A stretch of 64,000 nt of DNA from Arthrobotrys musiformis (Eukaryota > Ascomycota > Orbiliomycetes > Orbiliales > Orbiliaceae): positions 2,232,001 to 2,296,000 of the forward strand of contig JAVHJL010000003.1 of the NCBI GenBank assembly GCA_036971715.1. Direction: 5' to 3'. The notes beneath the pieces are model-generated. The model was not told the DNA's origin and did not search any database. It saw only the letters and a program-made list of their open reading frames with translations. Positions within the stretch are counted from its first letter, which is position 1. Each line of letters begins with the position of its first letter. Made by a program: the position numbers and the translations under genes. Shown here one piece after another: positions 45,916 to 56,846 of this stretch.

Positions 45916-47213
45916 CTGGGTGTATCCGTATTTTTTTATAGACAGAACTCACATGTGTATATGCGCGCATAGCCATTGAGGTTCGGCTGTTGCATTCCGA
46001 GCCGTGCGTGTCGTCACCTTGCTGAGCCCCAGTCCAAGAATCTTGCTGGTCAAGTTGGCGCACGGACCGGGTTCCATTCTGCAGGGGTTGAAGCTGGAGT
46101 ATGGATATGGAATTCCCATGTTGACTTCAGCATTTTCCAATGTAGTAGCTGGTGGACTCTCGAGATATTATTTGACAGGCGACAGAGTTAAGCTAGGTAT
46201 TGCCGGAATCGAAGTTAATACTTTGCTTTGACATCATGGCTCCATACAATACATACCAAAAACACCGCTATGATAAACACAGCCGGTTCGATAAACGTCT
46301 TCCATGATAAACTTCTACTCACCATCCGCTTCCTAAATATATATCTAAGGCAATCACTATACCATCGATCGAAAGGAACATTAGTACCAGGCTAAGTCAA
46401 GTCAACATCATCGATTACCAGCAACGGTAACTCCCAACGACATTCCCAACACAAAAACCCTCACCGCAATGTGTAAACCAATGTTGTATTTTTATAATCG
46501 ATGATCCTATATAAATTCCTATTTATTTCCGAAACGAAACGAATCAAAACGGATCTAAAACAGATGGTGAAGGAGATAGAGAGCGGGAAGGAGCGAATAA
46601 AAACAGATCCTAAAGCCCATGACGGCGGCTGTTGTATAAAAGTATAGGAAACCAGGGACGCCGAAACAATGGTACGAACGAACTCAAGAAAACAAAAAAA
46701 AAAAAGTATATGTTTCGCAATAATAGAACGATGAAGGAGAAAAAAAGACTTTGGCAAGAAAAGCAAAGCGAAGGAAAAGAATGGTAGAGACTCGTTTTTT
46801 TGGTTTGGTAGTGTGCTGTAGACTACATACATGCCCTGCGTATTTCTGTATCGTAGAATACCGCTTATACCACTGACAAAAGTTCGTTGGTCTCTTTTTG
46901 TTAGTTTAATCGTGGACGTTTGTACCTGATGACAAAGGGGCACATGACAAGATAGTAGGGTCAAAGCATGGGGATGCCACTAGCCTCTTTAACACTACTC
47001 ATCTTCAATGTAGAATCAGAGTATCATAAAGAGGCACACGGTGGTCAGGGGGGGGGAAATGTAGACGCTGATAATGTGAGGGAAAAAACGAAAGAGCAAA
47101 GAGAGAAAAAAAAAGTCCCAACGCCTGAAAATGCCTAGTTCGTCAGTTGTGTCAAAATCATTCGTAAAAAAGGAGGATCAAGAGTGCATCCTCGGAGTCC
47201 CAAGTCGGAGAGA
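45916..47213. other. Gene-free stretch
   Basis: About 1.3 kb: promoter of the flavoenzyme gene and 3' UTR of the RRM/CCCH gene. It holds short unassigned frames and A-rich tracts; no RNA gene was recognised. Confidence 0.5.
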
Positions 47214-49356
47214 TCAATGGTCGAAAGAAGACAAGGAAATCAAGTCCTCGGAGGAACCCTCGTCGTCAGCGGCACCATCAGTCTCGCTAGGGTGGTTGGG
47301 TCTGCGCCTGGAGTTCTCCTTCCAGGATGGATCACCACGTCTAGTCTCAGAGACTTGGTCGCGCCATGGTCGATAATTTTGACGTTGGGCAGGTTGGGTG
47401 GCCAATCTGCGACGGGCGTTGACAAGTGGAGTCTCGTCGACGGGTTGGAATCGGCCCAAGGCTGGTTGAGTAACTCTGCCACTGCCTCCAGCGCCGCCAC
47501 GTGGAATCAAGGGATACTCAGCCTCGGAAAGACGAGGGGCACGTTGGGCTGGCATGGGAGTAAAACCACGAATTGGAGCAACGGACTCGATAAGATCGAT
47601 GTCCGGGAGCGGAGTCAAACGTTGAGCCATGTCGGAGAACATGGCACCACTGAGTTGGCCGGTATTCCCGCGGTGAGCGTTGAAGAAACTGGGTGGGCTA
47701 GACACAGTTCGACGAGCGGATGGGAGCGTAAGCTCGACTTCGCCACCTGGTGGAAGTTCATGGGAAAACTTGCAACCTTGTTGAGCGAAATCACAGCGAC
47801 CGGTTCGCAAGAAGTAGGCGCAGTGAGTTTTGACGCCAGGTTGGGTCGGGACGACAGCATTTTGACGTGAGTACGGATTCTCAGTCATGAAACCATTTCT
47901 TGGGACTTGACCAATGGTGTTGTGAATTGGAGGATCCGCTTGAGGAAAGTTCTCACGAAGGAACTTGGGGCCGTAAACACGAAGAGCGGTGGACGCATCA
48001 AGAGGCCCGTAAACCGGGGTGTCCGTAATCATTGATTGCCCAACGGCGGCGATCATAGAATTGCGATGGGCGGGAACTTGTTGAAAAGCGCTTCCGTGGA
48101 GAGTGGCACCGGAGTCCCAGGAGAGGGAATGGCTGTGCATGGCTCTGGTCAAAGTGTTCATATTTTCCTTCTGCTCTTCTTCCTCATGGATTTTCTTCAA
48201 GAGCAAGGTTTGATGGCATTCCATGCATTGAGTCAAACCGTGAGTCGTGCAAGAAAGCTCGAGGGTCTCCATCATTGGCTAGGTAAGGAAACCTCCAAGT
48301 TAGAAATCCTCGATTTAACGAATGGGGAATTTAGATACATACGCTTGGTGAAAAAAGTTCCGGGGCAGTCTGTTGAGCTTGCTTGAATCGGAAGTAGAAG
48401 TCACGGATCATCATCTTCTCTTCGTCGTTGAAGTTAATTTCCTGGAAAATGTGGTCCGGAGTTTTTCCACCAGTGCAAATGGTCTTGCAGGCCAAGTCGA
48501 AAATACCCTTGCGGAGGGTGGAAGCACTATCAGAGATGAGGTCAAGAGGGCCGCTGTTGTAAGAAGCTGAATCAATGGTCTGGATCTTGGGCTGAGAACC
48601 AGGTGGCTTGGATTGTTGCTTTGCATATGAAGAAGTGAAGTCCGATTGAGACTTTCGGCCTCCAATGGCGGCGCCCTTTGAACGAACGACCTTGATGATT
48701 CGGCCCTTGAGGACCGTTCCGTTCAATTTGGCAACGGCGGCATCAGCTTCTTCTTCGGACCCGAGGGTTATGTAACCGGAGCCATTATGGCCGTTGGTGA
48801 CGCCTGCCTTCTTTTGCCAAGAGATAGACTCACTACTGTCTATCAGCTACAAACCTTTTAGGGACGACATAAGATGTGAAAGGATTAGACTTACACTTTG
48901 AACCCATTAAAGAAAGCGGTGACGTCTTTCTTGTTACAAGCATATGGGATGTTCTCAACAAACAAGCGTTTAGGACAAGTATCCCCATCAGGATCGGGGG
49001 GGCTAGGGGTACTCATTTTGGTCCCAGAACCGTTGCGTGGGATTTTGTAGCGAGGAACTGGTTCCTCAATGTTAGCTTTTCCAGTTTGCTTTACGGAGTT
49101 TGTAGAAGGTTCGGTAGTAGCAAGCTTTTTCTCGAAAAGGCTGGAAAAACGGCTAGTCTTGACGGGGGGGGAGATGGGTTTCGCTCCGGCGGAGCGTTGG
49201 TCCTTGGTGAGTTCGATAACGGTATCCGGGTCAGAGCTGTTGGAGCTATCGTCCTCAGCGACTAAAACACACCTCATTAGTAGGGTCCGGTCTTCTGCGT
49301 GAAAACGCAGGGATAAACTTACTCTCAATCGCCTTGAACGGGTTTCCAGTGAACAT
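47214..49356 (-). CDS. RNA-binding protein with RRM and CCCH zinc finger, 652 aa
   Basis: Exons 49323-49356, 48895-49261, 48343-48835 and 47214-48278; introns of 61, 59 and 64 nt. The second splice uses donor GTAAGT at 48894 and acceptor GACAG. An alternative with GTGTAA and TTTGTAG (48847-48896) is also in phase and changes only a few residues. The RRM spans about residues 106-185 (CPKRLFVENIPYACNKKDV as RNP2; NGHNGSGYITLGSEEEADAA as RNP1). A CCCH finger has C451, C460, C467 and H471 (C-x8-C-x6-C-x3-H, HCAYFLRTGRC). A Cys/His cluster CTTHGLTQCMECH lies between them, followed by disordered Arg/Pro-rich sequence. The product is likely a cytoplasmic or nuclear mRNA regulator; I do not recognise a named orthologue. 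Confidence 0.88.
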
Positions 49357-50859
49357 CTTGAGCTTTTATAGAACAAGATAAAGGATTTATAGCTAGCAGT
49401 TATACACACTCATGACCCAAAGTCAGAATATCAAATCCGGCATATGCATGAGAGCCCGGTGCCAAATATAGGGCATTGGCAAGTAGTAAGGGGAAGGGGG
49501 GGCCGTTTGGATTGGGTCTATACTTACGGATGCCTTATATCAACGCAGGACTGGTGCACTATAGCAAAAAACCAAAGTATGCGTCAGACGATATATCGAT
49601 ACCGCGGGGGTTGAGGGGCGGGGACAAAGAATCAGGGGATATAAGAATAGAAAGAAGCAGATATAGGACAGGGAGAGATATGGTTCCTCACACTCAGGAA
49701 GGGATTGGGGGATTCGAGAGGAAGGCAATGATGATGAGGAGGAGGATAGGGATGGATGAGGATGGATGAAAGGTAGGAGGTTGATGGGAAAAAAAAGAGA
49801 CGATAGATGGGATGGAGGTGATTAAAGAGAAGGAACTAGATGAAAAGGATATATATTTTTTTTCTTCGGTAGTCTATATAATATTTTAGAAGACGGGGGA
49901 ACCGCACTGAATCAATCGTTAAGTAGGACAGGCGTCGAATGACATCGTGCTGCGGATGTATTCCGCGGGAGGGATGAGGGTTGCTAAACCTATCAGACGC
50001 TTCGTTCGTAAGGGACGTCACTCTCAAGCAGATACATAGGGGGGTGAGGATTGGGGGTCCTTACCAGTAACATTTGAGAGAGTATCACGCTCTCATATGC
50101 CAATATCACTGCATGGTAGTTTGGGATGTGTGTCGGAGTCTAGACGATATATATCCAACAGAATGGCATTTTGGGAAAAAGGCATTTGATGGTTTGGATC
50201 CCAAACATCTGAGAAGTATTTGCAAAAATGGGACGTATCAAATATACCGTTCAAAAGTATAAGGGCCTCAGACAGGAGCCTTCTGACCTGTCAACCGAAA
50301 CGAGGATTGTTGTCAGGCAGTCCTAAACGGTGCTCTTTGCTGGCAGCCAGTTGCGAGGGTACAGCTCATCGTATTACTGAAAACAGTACTGGATGCTGCA
50401 GGTACCCGTTGACCCCCCTGCGCATGTGGCTCATCCATTTTGGATACGTAGCGAAATTGGAAGTAGGTAATTTCTCGTCGAAGGGCCGGATCCCATTCCT
50501 GACAAATTAAATTATTGATTCTGTAGAAATCTAAAGGCTATCGTCGACTGGATCACGTCCGCACTCGTTGGGATGATCGTTGGGACTTCGAGTTCGGTGG
50601 TGCGGAAAACCTTCTTTTTTCTTGCTAATACGTGGTCACGCGAGATGCGGGGGCGAGGCACTGGATCTTTTTTATTTCCTTCTTCTTCTTCTTTTTTTGT
50701 GCTCAAATGCGATGATATCTAGTCATCTCAAGCAGAAAGCTAGCGGGCCAATGGTCCCGCGGGGAGGACGCAATTGTACGACCGTCGCCGAATATAAAAA
50801 GTCTCGAGAGAACCGAAATATGACCGCGCGCACACGACTGCGCCTCGATTCGTGCATTC
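49357..50859. other. Gene-free stretch between TFB5 and the RRM/CCCH gene
   Basis: About 1.5 kb. The part near 49.4-49.8 kb is purine-rich on the plus strand, a pyrimidine-rich leader for the minus-strand gene. At 50250-50700 (minus) two adjoining open segments with an acceptor-like TTTGTCAG between them read EWDPALRREITYFQFRYV and KKVFRTTELEVPTIIPTSA. No ATG or domain could be tied to them, so no gene is called. Confidence 0.45.
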
Positions 50860-51338
50860 TTAATCGTCCTCCTCTTCCTCCTCTTCCTCAAGACTGTCGA
50901 CCTTAGTATGTTCATTCAAACGCTAAAGGCAAAACTAATTAGTAACGATTATATATAACGGACGGTGTTCTATCTTAGAAAGACCTACTTCTTCAAGTAT
51001 ACGTTTCAACTCAGCCACCTTGTTATCCTTGATAATCAAGTGCGAATCGTCGAGATTCTACGATAGATATCTTAGCAAAAAATTCGAGGCCTTATTTACT
51101 TGATCAAGGATTGGGCCGCTGGCATACCTCGACGATTATATCATGAGTTTTGCTATCAATGTCAAGAATTATAGCTTTGATCGAAGGATCACTAGACGAC
51201 GCTGTTAGCCTGGGCTATGCATTGCGCACCATAGATCGGGACACACCATTCGACCAATACACCTGATTAAAACAGTTAGTTTTTTGTTATATAACATGTC
51301 TGGTTTAGTTTTAGGATACCTTTGATTGCTCGAACCAT
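50860..51338 (-). CDS. TFB5: TFIIH subunit TFB5 (TTDA/p8), 76 aa in five small exons
   Basis: Smallest core subunit of TFIIH. It binds Tfb2/p52, stabilises the complex and stimulates the Ssl2/XPB ATPase in nucleotide-excision repair. Exons: 51320-51338 (19 nt), 51247-51262 (16 nt), 51128-51191, 50989-51057, 50860-50922; introns of 57, 55, 63 and 66 nt. Joined, they read MVRAIKGVLVECDPSIKAII, then LDIDSKTHDIIVENLDDSHL, then IIKDNKVAELKRILEERLNE and an acidic end. This matches the whole TFB5 family (VQCDPSIKALIL, D-I-V-x-E-L-D-D-T-H-L in yeast), which is 70-75 residues long. All joins are in phase. The third acceptor is GTCTAG rather than the nearer CTAACAG, which would give a stop. Confidence 0.95.
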
Positions 51339-51780
51339 CTTGAAAGAATTATATTTCCACCAGCTCGGATGACCGCAAGTGTATGCACGTGTAGAGTGAG
51401 GTTGATGGGCTCAGGATGGGTTGAAAGCGAAGTTGTTGGCGCGTCGTTGGAGGAAATTACCACACAACGCTTTCCTTAATTCTCAGCTATATCTACAGTC
51501 AAGCACACCGTCTGGCCTCGAGACTAATCTATGGTGCTGTCACAATGTTTCTCATCGAAACCTCAGGAAGAACAAGAAGGACTTGTTAGTCAAATAGAAT
51601 GCAAATTTCAACTCTCAATGAAATTGCTTAGTAGGTTGGTAGTTATTACTAATAGTATGCCCAAGCTACTTCTTCGAGCCAAAAATGCTCGAAAATTGAA
51701 ACTCAAGCTGGTAAACAAGGATCCCCGCAGAATGTCTAAAATCCTGACCCCTAACTACCGATATCTAATGGTAAGATCGC
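51339..51780. other. Short intergenic region, TFB5 promoter and CPR6 3' end
   Basis: About 440 nt. The frame at 51531-51788 (plus) overlaps the CPR6 stop and has no domain. Nothing else is seen. Confidence 0.5.
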
Positions 51781-53258
51781 TCATTTAAACATATTCTTGT
51801 AGGCGTTTCTTTCCTTCGCCGCCCTCTCGCTCTGCCTTTTCTTAATAGCATCCAACTCCTTCTTGACGGCCCCGTCATTTGGAACGTACTTGATGGCCTC
51901 TTCCAGGTCCTCCTGGGCACCCTGTTCGTTCTTCAAACCCAATTTGGCCTGCGCTCTTCTGAAGTAACCCTTACCCTTTTCAGCATCGGTGATGCCAGAG
52001 ACTTCGACAGCCCTGGTAGCAGATTCCTCCGCGTCTTTGAAGGCTCCGGACTTGTTCTGGAGAAGGGATGAGTTGGAGTGCAAGCTAAAGCGAAGGGTGT
52101 TCATGGCCTTAAGTTGCTCTGGGGTTCCATCATCATCTTGCAAGGTCACCCAGTCGGCGATATATCGGAGAGCCTTTTGGTACTTCTCAATACCTAGCTC
52201 CAGATCACCCTTCTTGAAGACAGCGTTTCCGATATCCTTGATCTCGTTGGCGATCTTGTAGGATTTCTCGAGGTCCAGTTCTTCTTCGGTATCTTCGGGG
52301 AAATCCTCGTACTTATCGCCGGTCCCGTCGTCCGAGAGTTCGATGACACCAGAATCGCCAGCCGGGAGTTCACCGCAGTCTGTGTAATTGTTCCAGTTAG
52401 GTTCATGTATAGAAGGTTGGCGTAGGAGCTTCACGAACCTTGGATGGTAATTGGTCTTCCGGGTTTGTCTTGAGGGTCGGTTTTTGTGTCCTCCATCTTT
52501 CTAACGACACTCTTTCCGCTGATAACGTGTCCGAAAACAACGTGTTTGCCATCTATAATCGGTTTATTAGAAACTTTACTTAGGGTAGCATGTCGGATTA
52601 TAGGCACCCACCTAGATGAGGAGTTTGGGTGGTTGTAATGAAGAATTGCGATCCGTTGGTACCAGGTCCCGCGTTGGCCATGGAAAGCAAGAACGGTCTG
52701 TCATGCTTCTTCTCAAAGTTCTCATCGTCAAACTTCTCTCCATAGATAGATTCTCCTCCAGTTCCATTGCCGGCAGTGAAGTCACCACCCTGGCACATGA
52801 ACTTCTTGATGATCCTGTGGAAGCCGGAGCCTAGTATATATCGTTAACCAAAAGTCGACAGCCTTGCTCGATGAAGCAGAAGGTAGTCCTACCCTTGTAG
52901 TGAAGTGGTTTTCCGGATTTTCCGATTCCCTTTTCACCTGTGCAGAGCGCTCGGAAATTTTCGGCTGTCTTGGGGACGACTGGTATCAAGTGTTAGCGCG
53001 GAATAGAGTGGTGGTGATTGTGGTACAGAATTCGAGGCTTACTGTCGGTGTACTAAACAGATAGTTGTCGTTAGACAGGACACTAGTATTCACGAGGTTT
53101 TAGCAGGGAACCTTACAAGTTCGAAAGTAATTCGCTCCGGGCGTTTATCACCGATCGAGACGTCGAAGAAGACTCTCGCGCGTTCTGATTACATCATTAG
53201 AGCCTTAACACGCCGATATCTGGTGTTTGGAGGCTAGCTTACTTGCTGGTTCAGTCAT
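51781..53258 (-). CDS. CPR6: Cyclophilin-40 type peptidyl-prolyl isomerase (CPR6), 370 aa
   Basis: Hsp90 co-chaperone combining a cyclophilin domain (prolyl cis-trans isomerase) with a TPR domain that binds the Hsp90 MEEVD tail. Seven exons: 53243-53258, 53117-53184, 53043-53052 (10 nt), 52893-52979, 52612-52830, 52439-52552, 51781-52379. The cyclophilin domain reads RARVFFDVSIGDKRPERI, YTDIVPKTAENFRALCTGEK, SGFHRIIKKFMCQGGDFT, NAGPGTNGSQFFITT and HLDGKHVVFGHV, keeping the catalytic Arg in FHRI and the QFFIT segment. The TPR part starts EIKDIGNAVFKKGDLELGIE and ends RNAYKNMFK, the usual charged end helix. Length equals yeast Cpr6 (371). The 10-nt micro-exon encoding YTD plus one base is required to keep phase and the conserved sequence. 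Confidence 0.96.
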
Positions 53259-53780
53259 CTTGAATTTGATATGGAATCGACGTGGATATTTGTTCGGAGA
53301 TAATGTCTGAGGGGTTGACGGAAGGTATGGGAATGGTACTAGGGTATGTGGAGAGGGATAGGAAATCAATTGGAGGAGAGAAATGGTGAGGACGTCGAAG
53401 CAGGAATGTGGTGACCAGCTCTGAAGGCTGGGAGGAACGTTCTGGAAGACAAAACATGCCTGGGGTCACACAAGCGACCGCCTTGGAGAGTGCTACCCCG
53501 CCAAACGCAACTCAACATGGTGGGGCTCCACACATCCTCAGCTTGCGCTTGAACCGCTGCAGAAAATACTGACGACATTTGGTACCTGCATGGTTCCCAA
53601 GGACCAGGCGTAATACTCGCAGGTTTGCCCGGGTGTGTTTTTAAAATGAGCGTGGGTTTGTTTATTAATTGCGGAAAATAATAGGGTGGTTTAAAAGTTA
53701 TTAGGGTCGATTGGGGTTGTCTAGGTCTATGGCTTTATCGATAAGTAAAAATATCCTAGTTCAAGGTATCGTGACGAGCT
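53259..53780. other. Short intergenic region, CPR6 promoter and DTD1 3' end
   Basis: About 520 nt. Frames here are short and without domains. An intergenic role as the CPR6 promoter is inferred. Confidence 0.5.
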
Positions 53781-54918
53781 TCAGGCAGCGTCGGAACTCG
53801 ACCCTGGAGTTTCTGTTCCCTTTAACTTGGCGACCTTGTCCATCTTTTGAGGCCTCAGTTGTGCCTTTTTATCAGGGGTGTTTAGCTCCAGAGTCACCTA
53901 TTCACGAATATTAGTTTTGGAGCATAACAATAGCCCTATCCCCACGTGGATGTTTGTATCTCTCTTACTGGACCGTCATTCACCAAGGCCACCTGTATAT
54001 ATATTATATTAGCGCATATGTCACTGACAGCCTGGCATTTAGAAGATTGCGATATCTACGTACTTGCATCATAGCCTGGAAAACACCATCTTTGACCTTC
54101 TCTGGCTGGTAGCCTTGCTGGACCTTTTGGAAGAAGGCTTCGTAGAGCGCCTTCGCTCGATCGGGGGCCATTGCGCCATGGAAGTCGGGCTACATAGAAC
54201 TTCAGATCGAGTGATACATATGATAATTGCCCTCGTGGATTACTACCTTGCTTCCTTTCTTTGTATTTGCGAGGAGGGTGAATTGCGACACTATCAAGGC
54301 AGCATCATGATATCAGTTCGTCACATGCTTTGCGATCAAAAAACCTTAGTAGGGTTATCTTCCTACCGCAAAGGACCTCCCCTCCGATATCAACGACATT
54401 CTTCTTCCACTTTTGACATTTTGAATATCGCATTAACACCAAAATACCGTGCCGTGCATGTGCATGGTTATATATAGATATCAATTAGGAAGTTGGGGCG
54501 GTACCTTGCCGCCGTCCTCATCGTCCCAAAACTTCATCTTGAGGACTTTTCCTGCGAGATTTGCGGCGTCGGATTCGTCATCGTCCGGACCAACTGGGGT
54601 TTAAATCATTGATCTCGTATGTCAGCAGGCGGTTGTCCCGGACTGGTAGACATTTCGGGGGTAGATAGACAATGCACACCGTCTACCGAAGCCTCATACC
54701 AGCCGCAAATACTAGGAGTCCCTTTGATATGGATGAGACTATCTGTGAATCGACTGTCACCGAAGCCGATAGGACTCTTTGGACGATGGCTTCAAATAAG
54801 TGGAGGATTCGATTGATTTTAGAAAATTAGCCAACATTCTCCTAACGATTATAGTGGCATTCGTGAATTCAAGGAATCCTATTAACATAGGAAAACCTAA
54901 TGATCAAGTACCTTTCAT
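53781..54918 (-). CDS. DTD1: D-aminoacyl-tRNA deacylase (DTD1), 179 aa in eight exons
   Basis: Hydrolyses D-amino acids wrongly attached to tRNA and clears glycine from tRNA-Ala; a dimeric cytosolic proofreading enzyme. Exons: 54912-54918 (7 nt), 54700-54789, 54505-54593, 54367-54409, 54247-54290, 54064-54189, 53969-53992 (24 nt), 53781-53897. Introns are 71-122 nt except the first and fourth onward, whose lengths follow from these coordinates. Joined, they read MKAIVQRVLSASVTVDSQI, then KMKFWDDEDGGKWKKNVVDI, GGEVLCVSQFTLLANTKKGS, KPDFHGAMAPDRAKALYEAF and VALVNDGPVTLEL. The two family signatures are intact: SQFTL (catalytic SQxxL) and NDGPVT (NxGPVT type). The last 25 residues are a fungal-type charged tail. 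No frame longer than about 130 nt exists, so it is invisible to ORF searches. Confidence 0.95.
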
Positions 54919-55540
54919 AGTTTCCCACAGGTTTTTAGTAGCTCAGTGACGGCTGATATGTGATGTCTGGGACGCGCAGGTCAACTCCGTGGACGGGCGG
55001 GCCGGGGTTCTGATAAACTTGTTCGTTTGACTTGTGGGAATGAGGCTAAAACTGGATTTTCAGCTGCGAACCTCTCTAGTTTGTAAGGAAAGGCTGACAA
55101 TCGCGGGCAATCAGGACCACAGACTAGGAAGCCACCAGGAAGCCACCGGATTGATAGGTTAGGACCCGAGTGGAAGTTAGGAATTTCCCGGCATCACCAT
55201 GGACCATGACGATAGGGTGTGGTATGTTTTTAGAGTGACCTGTGGCCAATTGCAACAGGACATAACTTCTTAGGTTAGCAGCTGATACGAGCCGGGTTTC
55301 AGGCCTTGACCAGAGCGCCCGGATTCTCTTACGTACTGTGCCTTATATTACAGCTACTTTGAGGATCACGGTTATGGGTTTGTTGTAATGATGTTGTATC
55401 ATGAGGTTTCTAAATTTCGAATTTCGAGTCAATCTTCGCAATCTAAAATATTACCAGCCTAGTGAGTCGAATTGACTAGTGAATTCTGGCGAAAACAAGT
55501 GGGACAGGCTAAGTAGGTATTTTATGATAGGAAAAATTAC

Positions 55541-55765
55541 ATGCAAGGATACTTCATTCTTTGCGACCTTTGCCACTGGCATGATCTTTTATGGCGCATG
55601 TTGGACCCAGACTTCGTTTTCGAGATTGATACTGATTATCTTGACCCTGCGACGAAAAGGCAACAGTATACCACCGCGCAAGAGAGAGGCGGGGCTCATG
55701 TCTCGTACCCGGGCGTAGAAGATACTGAGCACTTAAAATACTTGTCATGGGGAGATTCTTATTGA
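55541..55765 (+). CDS. Orphan open frame, 74 aa, possible gene fragment
   Basis: The frame reads LLWRMLDPDFVFEIDTDYLD and later GGAHVSYPGVEDTEHLKYLS. Its composition is protein-like (acidic, few repeats), but it has no recognised domain. It could be an exon of a decayed or undiscovered gene. The first codon in the frame is ATG 55541; no RNA evidence is available. Confidence 0.25.
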   Translation: MQGYFILCDLCHWHDLLWRMLDPDFVFEIDTDYLDPATKRQQYTTAQERGGAHVSYPGVEDTEHLKYLSWGDSY

Positions 55766-56006
55766 AACTGGAGTTGAGGGAAAGTGTAGGAGTTCGGATC
55801 AGGTTTATCAATTTAAGATCAGCTGAAGCGGCTATATTATTTACACCTAATATTATATAATTGTATTTAATATATTTAGGTGCTATACACCTGAACCAAT
55901 ACCTGGTATCGGGGCTAGAAATGCTTGCCTAAATTGTAAATACTTCCTAAGTAACTTTGGGAGAGGCGGGGTATCATGATGTCGTAGTAGGTCGACCGGC
56001 CGATCT

Positions 56007-56035
56007 ATATGGAGTATCAGTATACTACTCCATAT
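56007..56035. repeat. Perfect 10-bp inverted repeat (stem-loop)
   Basis: ATATGGAGTA and its reverse complement TACTCCATAT are separated by 9 nt (TCAGTATAC). It lies in non-coding DNA between DTD1 and NOT3. It might be a protein-binding palindrome or the end of a small element; no partner copy was seen in the window. Confidence 0.6.
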
Positions 56036-56846
56036 TATATGTCATGACTTACATAATATGACCTTGTTTCTACAAGCAGTAAAGGACAGAGGATATACAT
56101 AAGTAATTGCATTGCATTCCAACTGGAGGCTGTTGGTTTGGTTGACCTCTGCCACATTTGCATTGCATTTTGCCCTGCACCGCACTGCACTGCACTGCAA
56201 CCGTCTGGTTCTATAAAGCTAACCGCGGTACCATTGATACCATACAATACATTGCAACATCCACTCGCCCATCCATCCATCCAGACATCCACAGTCCTGT
56301 CGTTCTTTTACTCATATAAAATATTAACCAACTAACTACTTGACTAACAGACCAAGTCACTGCCTACCGGAGCAGCTAAGCTAAACTGAAAGCAGGCGGG
56401 ACCGACTGTTGGTCCTTTTTTGATACCCTCCATCACCAACACTTGCCGTGGTCTTACTTAGCTCCTCCCTGGTATAATTAGGACGGACGACGTCCTTGAT
56501 GTACTGCAAAGTGTCACGAACTCAACCGTCCCGACCAAATCAAATCAAACGGACAACAACAACAACCCTCCACGCACACCGAACAACTACCTAACCCACC
56601 ACACACACTACACACTACGCACCACACACCACACAACCGCTACCGCTACAACCGCTACAACAGCCACGCTACAACGACAACCCCAAATACCAATCAATAC
56701 CAAATCCTCCCTCCTCCATTTCATCCCTTGGAATCCTCCTCCCCTCACCACCCCCTGTATTCGACCCTTTTAACCCCTCGATTTTACCCTCCATCGTCCT
56801 CCGACATAGATCATACCCACCATAGGACCACAAACCTCCGGCAATC

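Larger units (their letters stand above)
54919..56846. other. Gene-free stretch, divergent promoters of DTD1 and NOT3
   Basis: About 1.9 kb. It holds a perfect inverted repeat at 56007-56035, CATTGCA/CACTGCA-rich sequence near 56110-56200, and CA/AC-rich leader sequence before NOT3. An orphan frame at 55541-55765 is listed separately. Confidence 0.5.
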
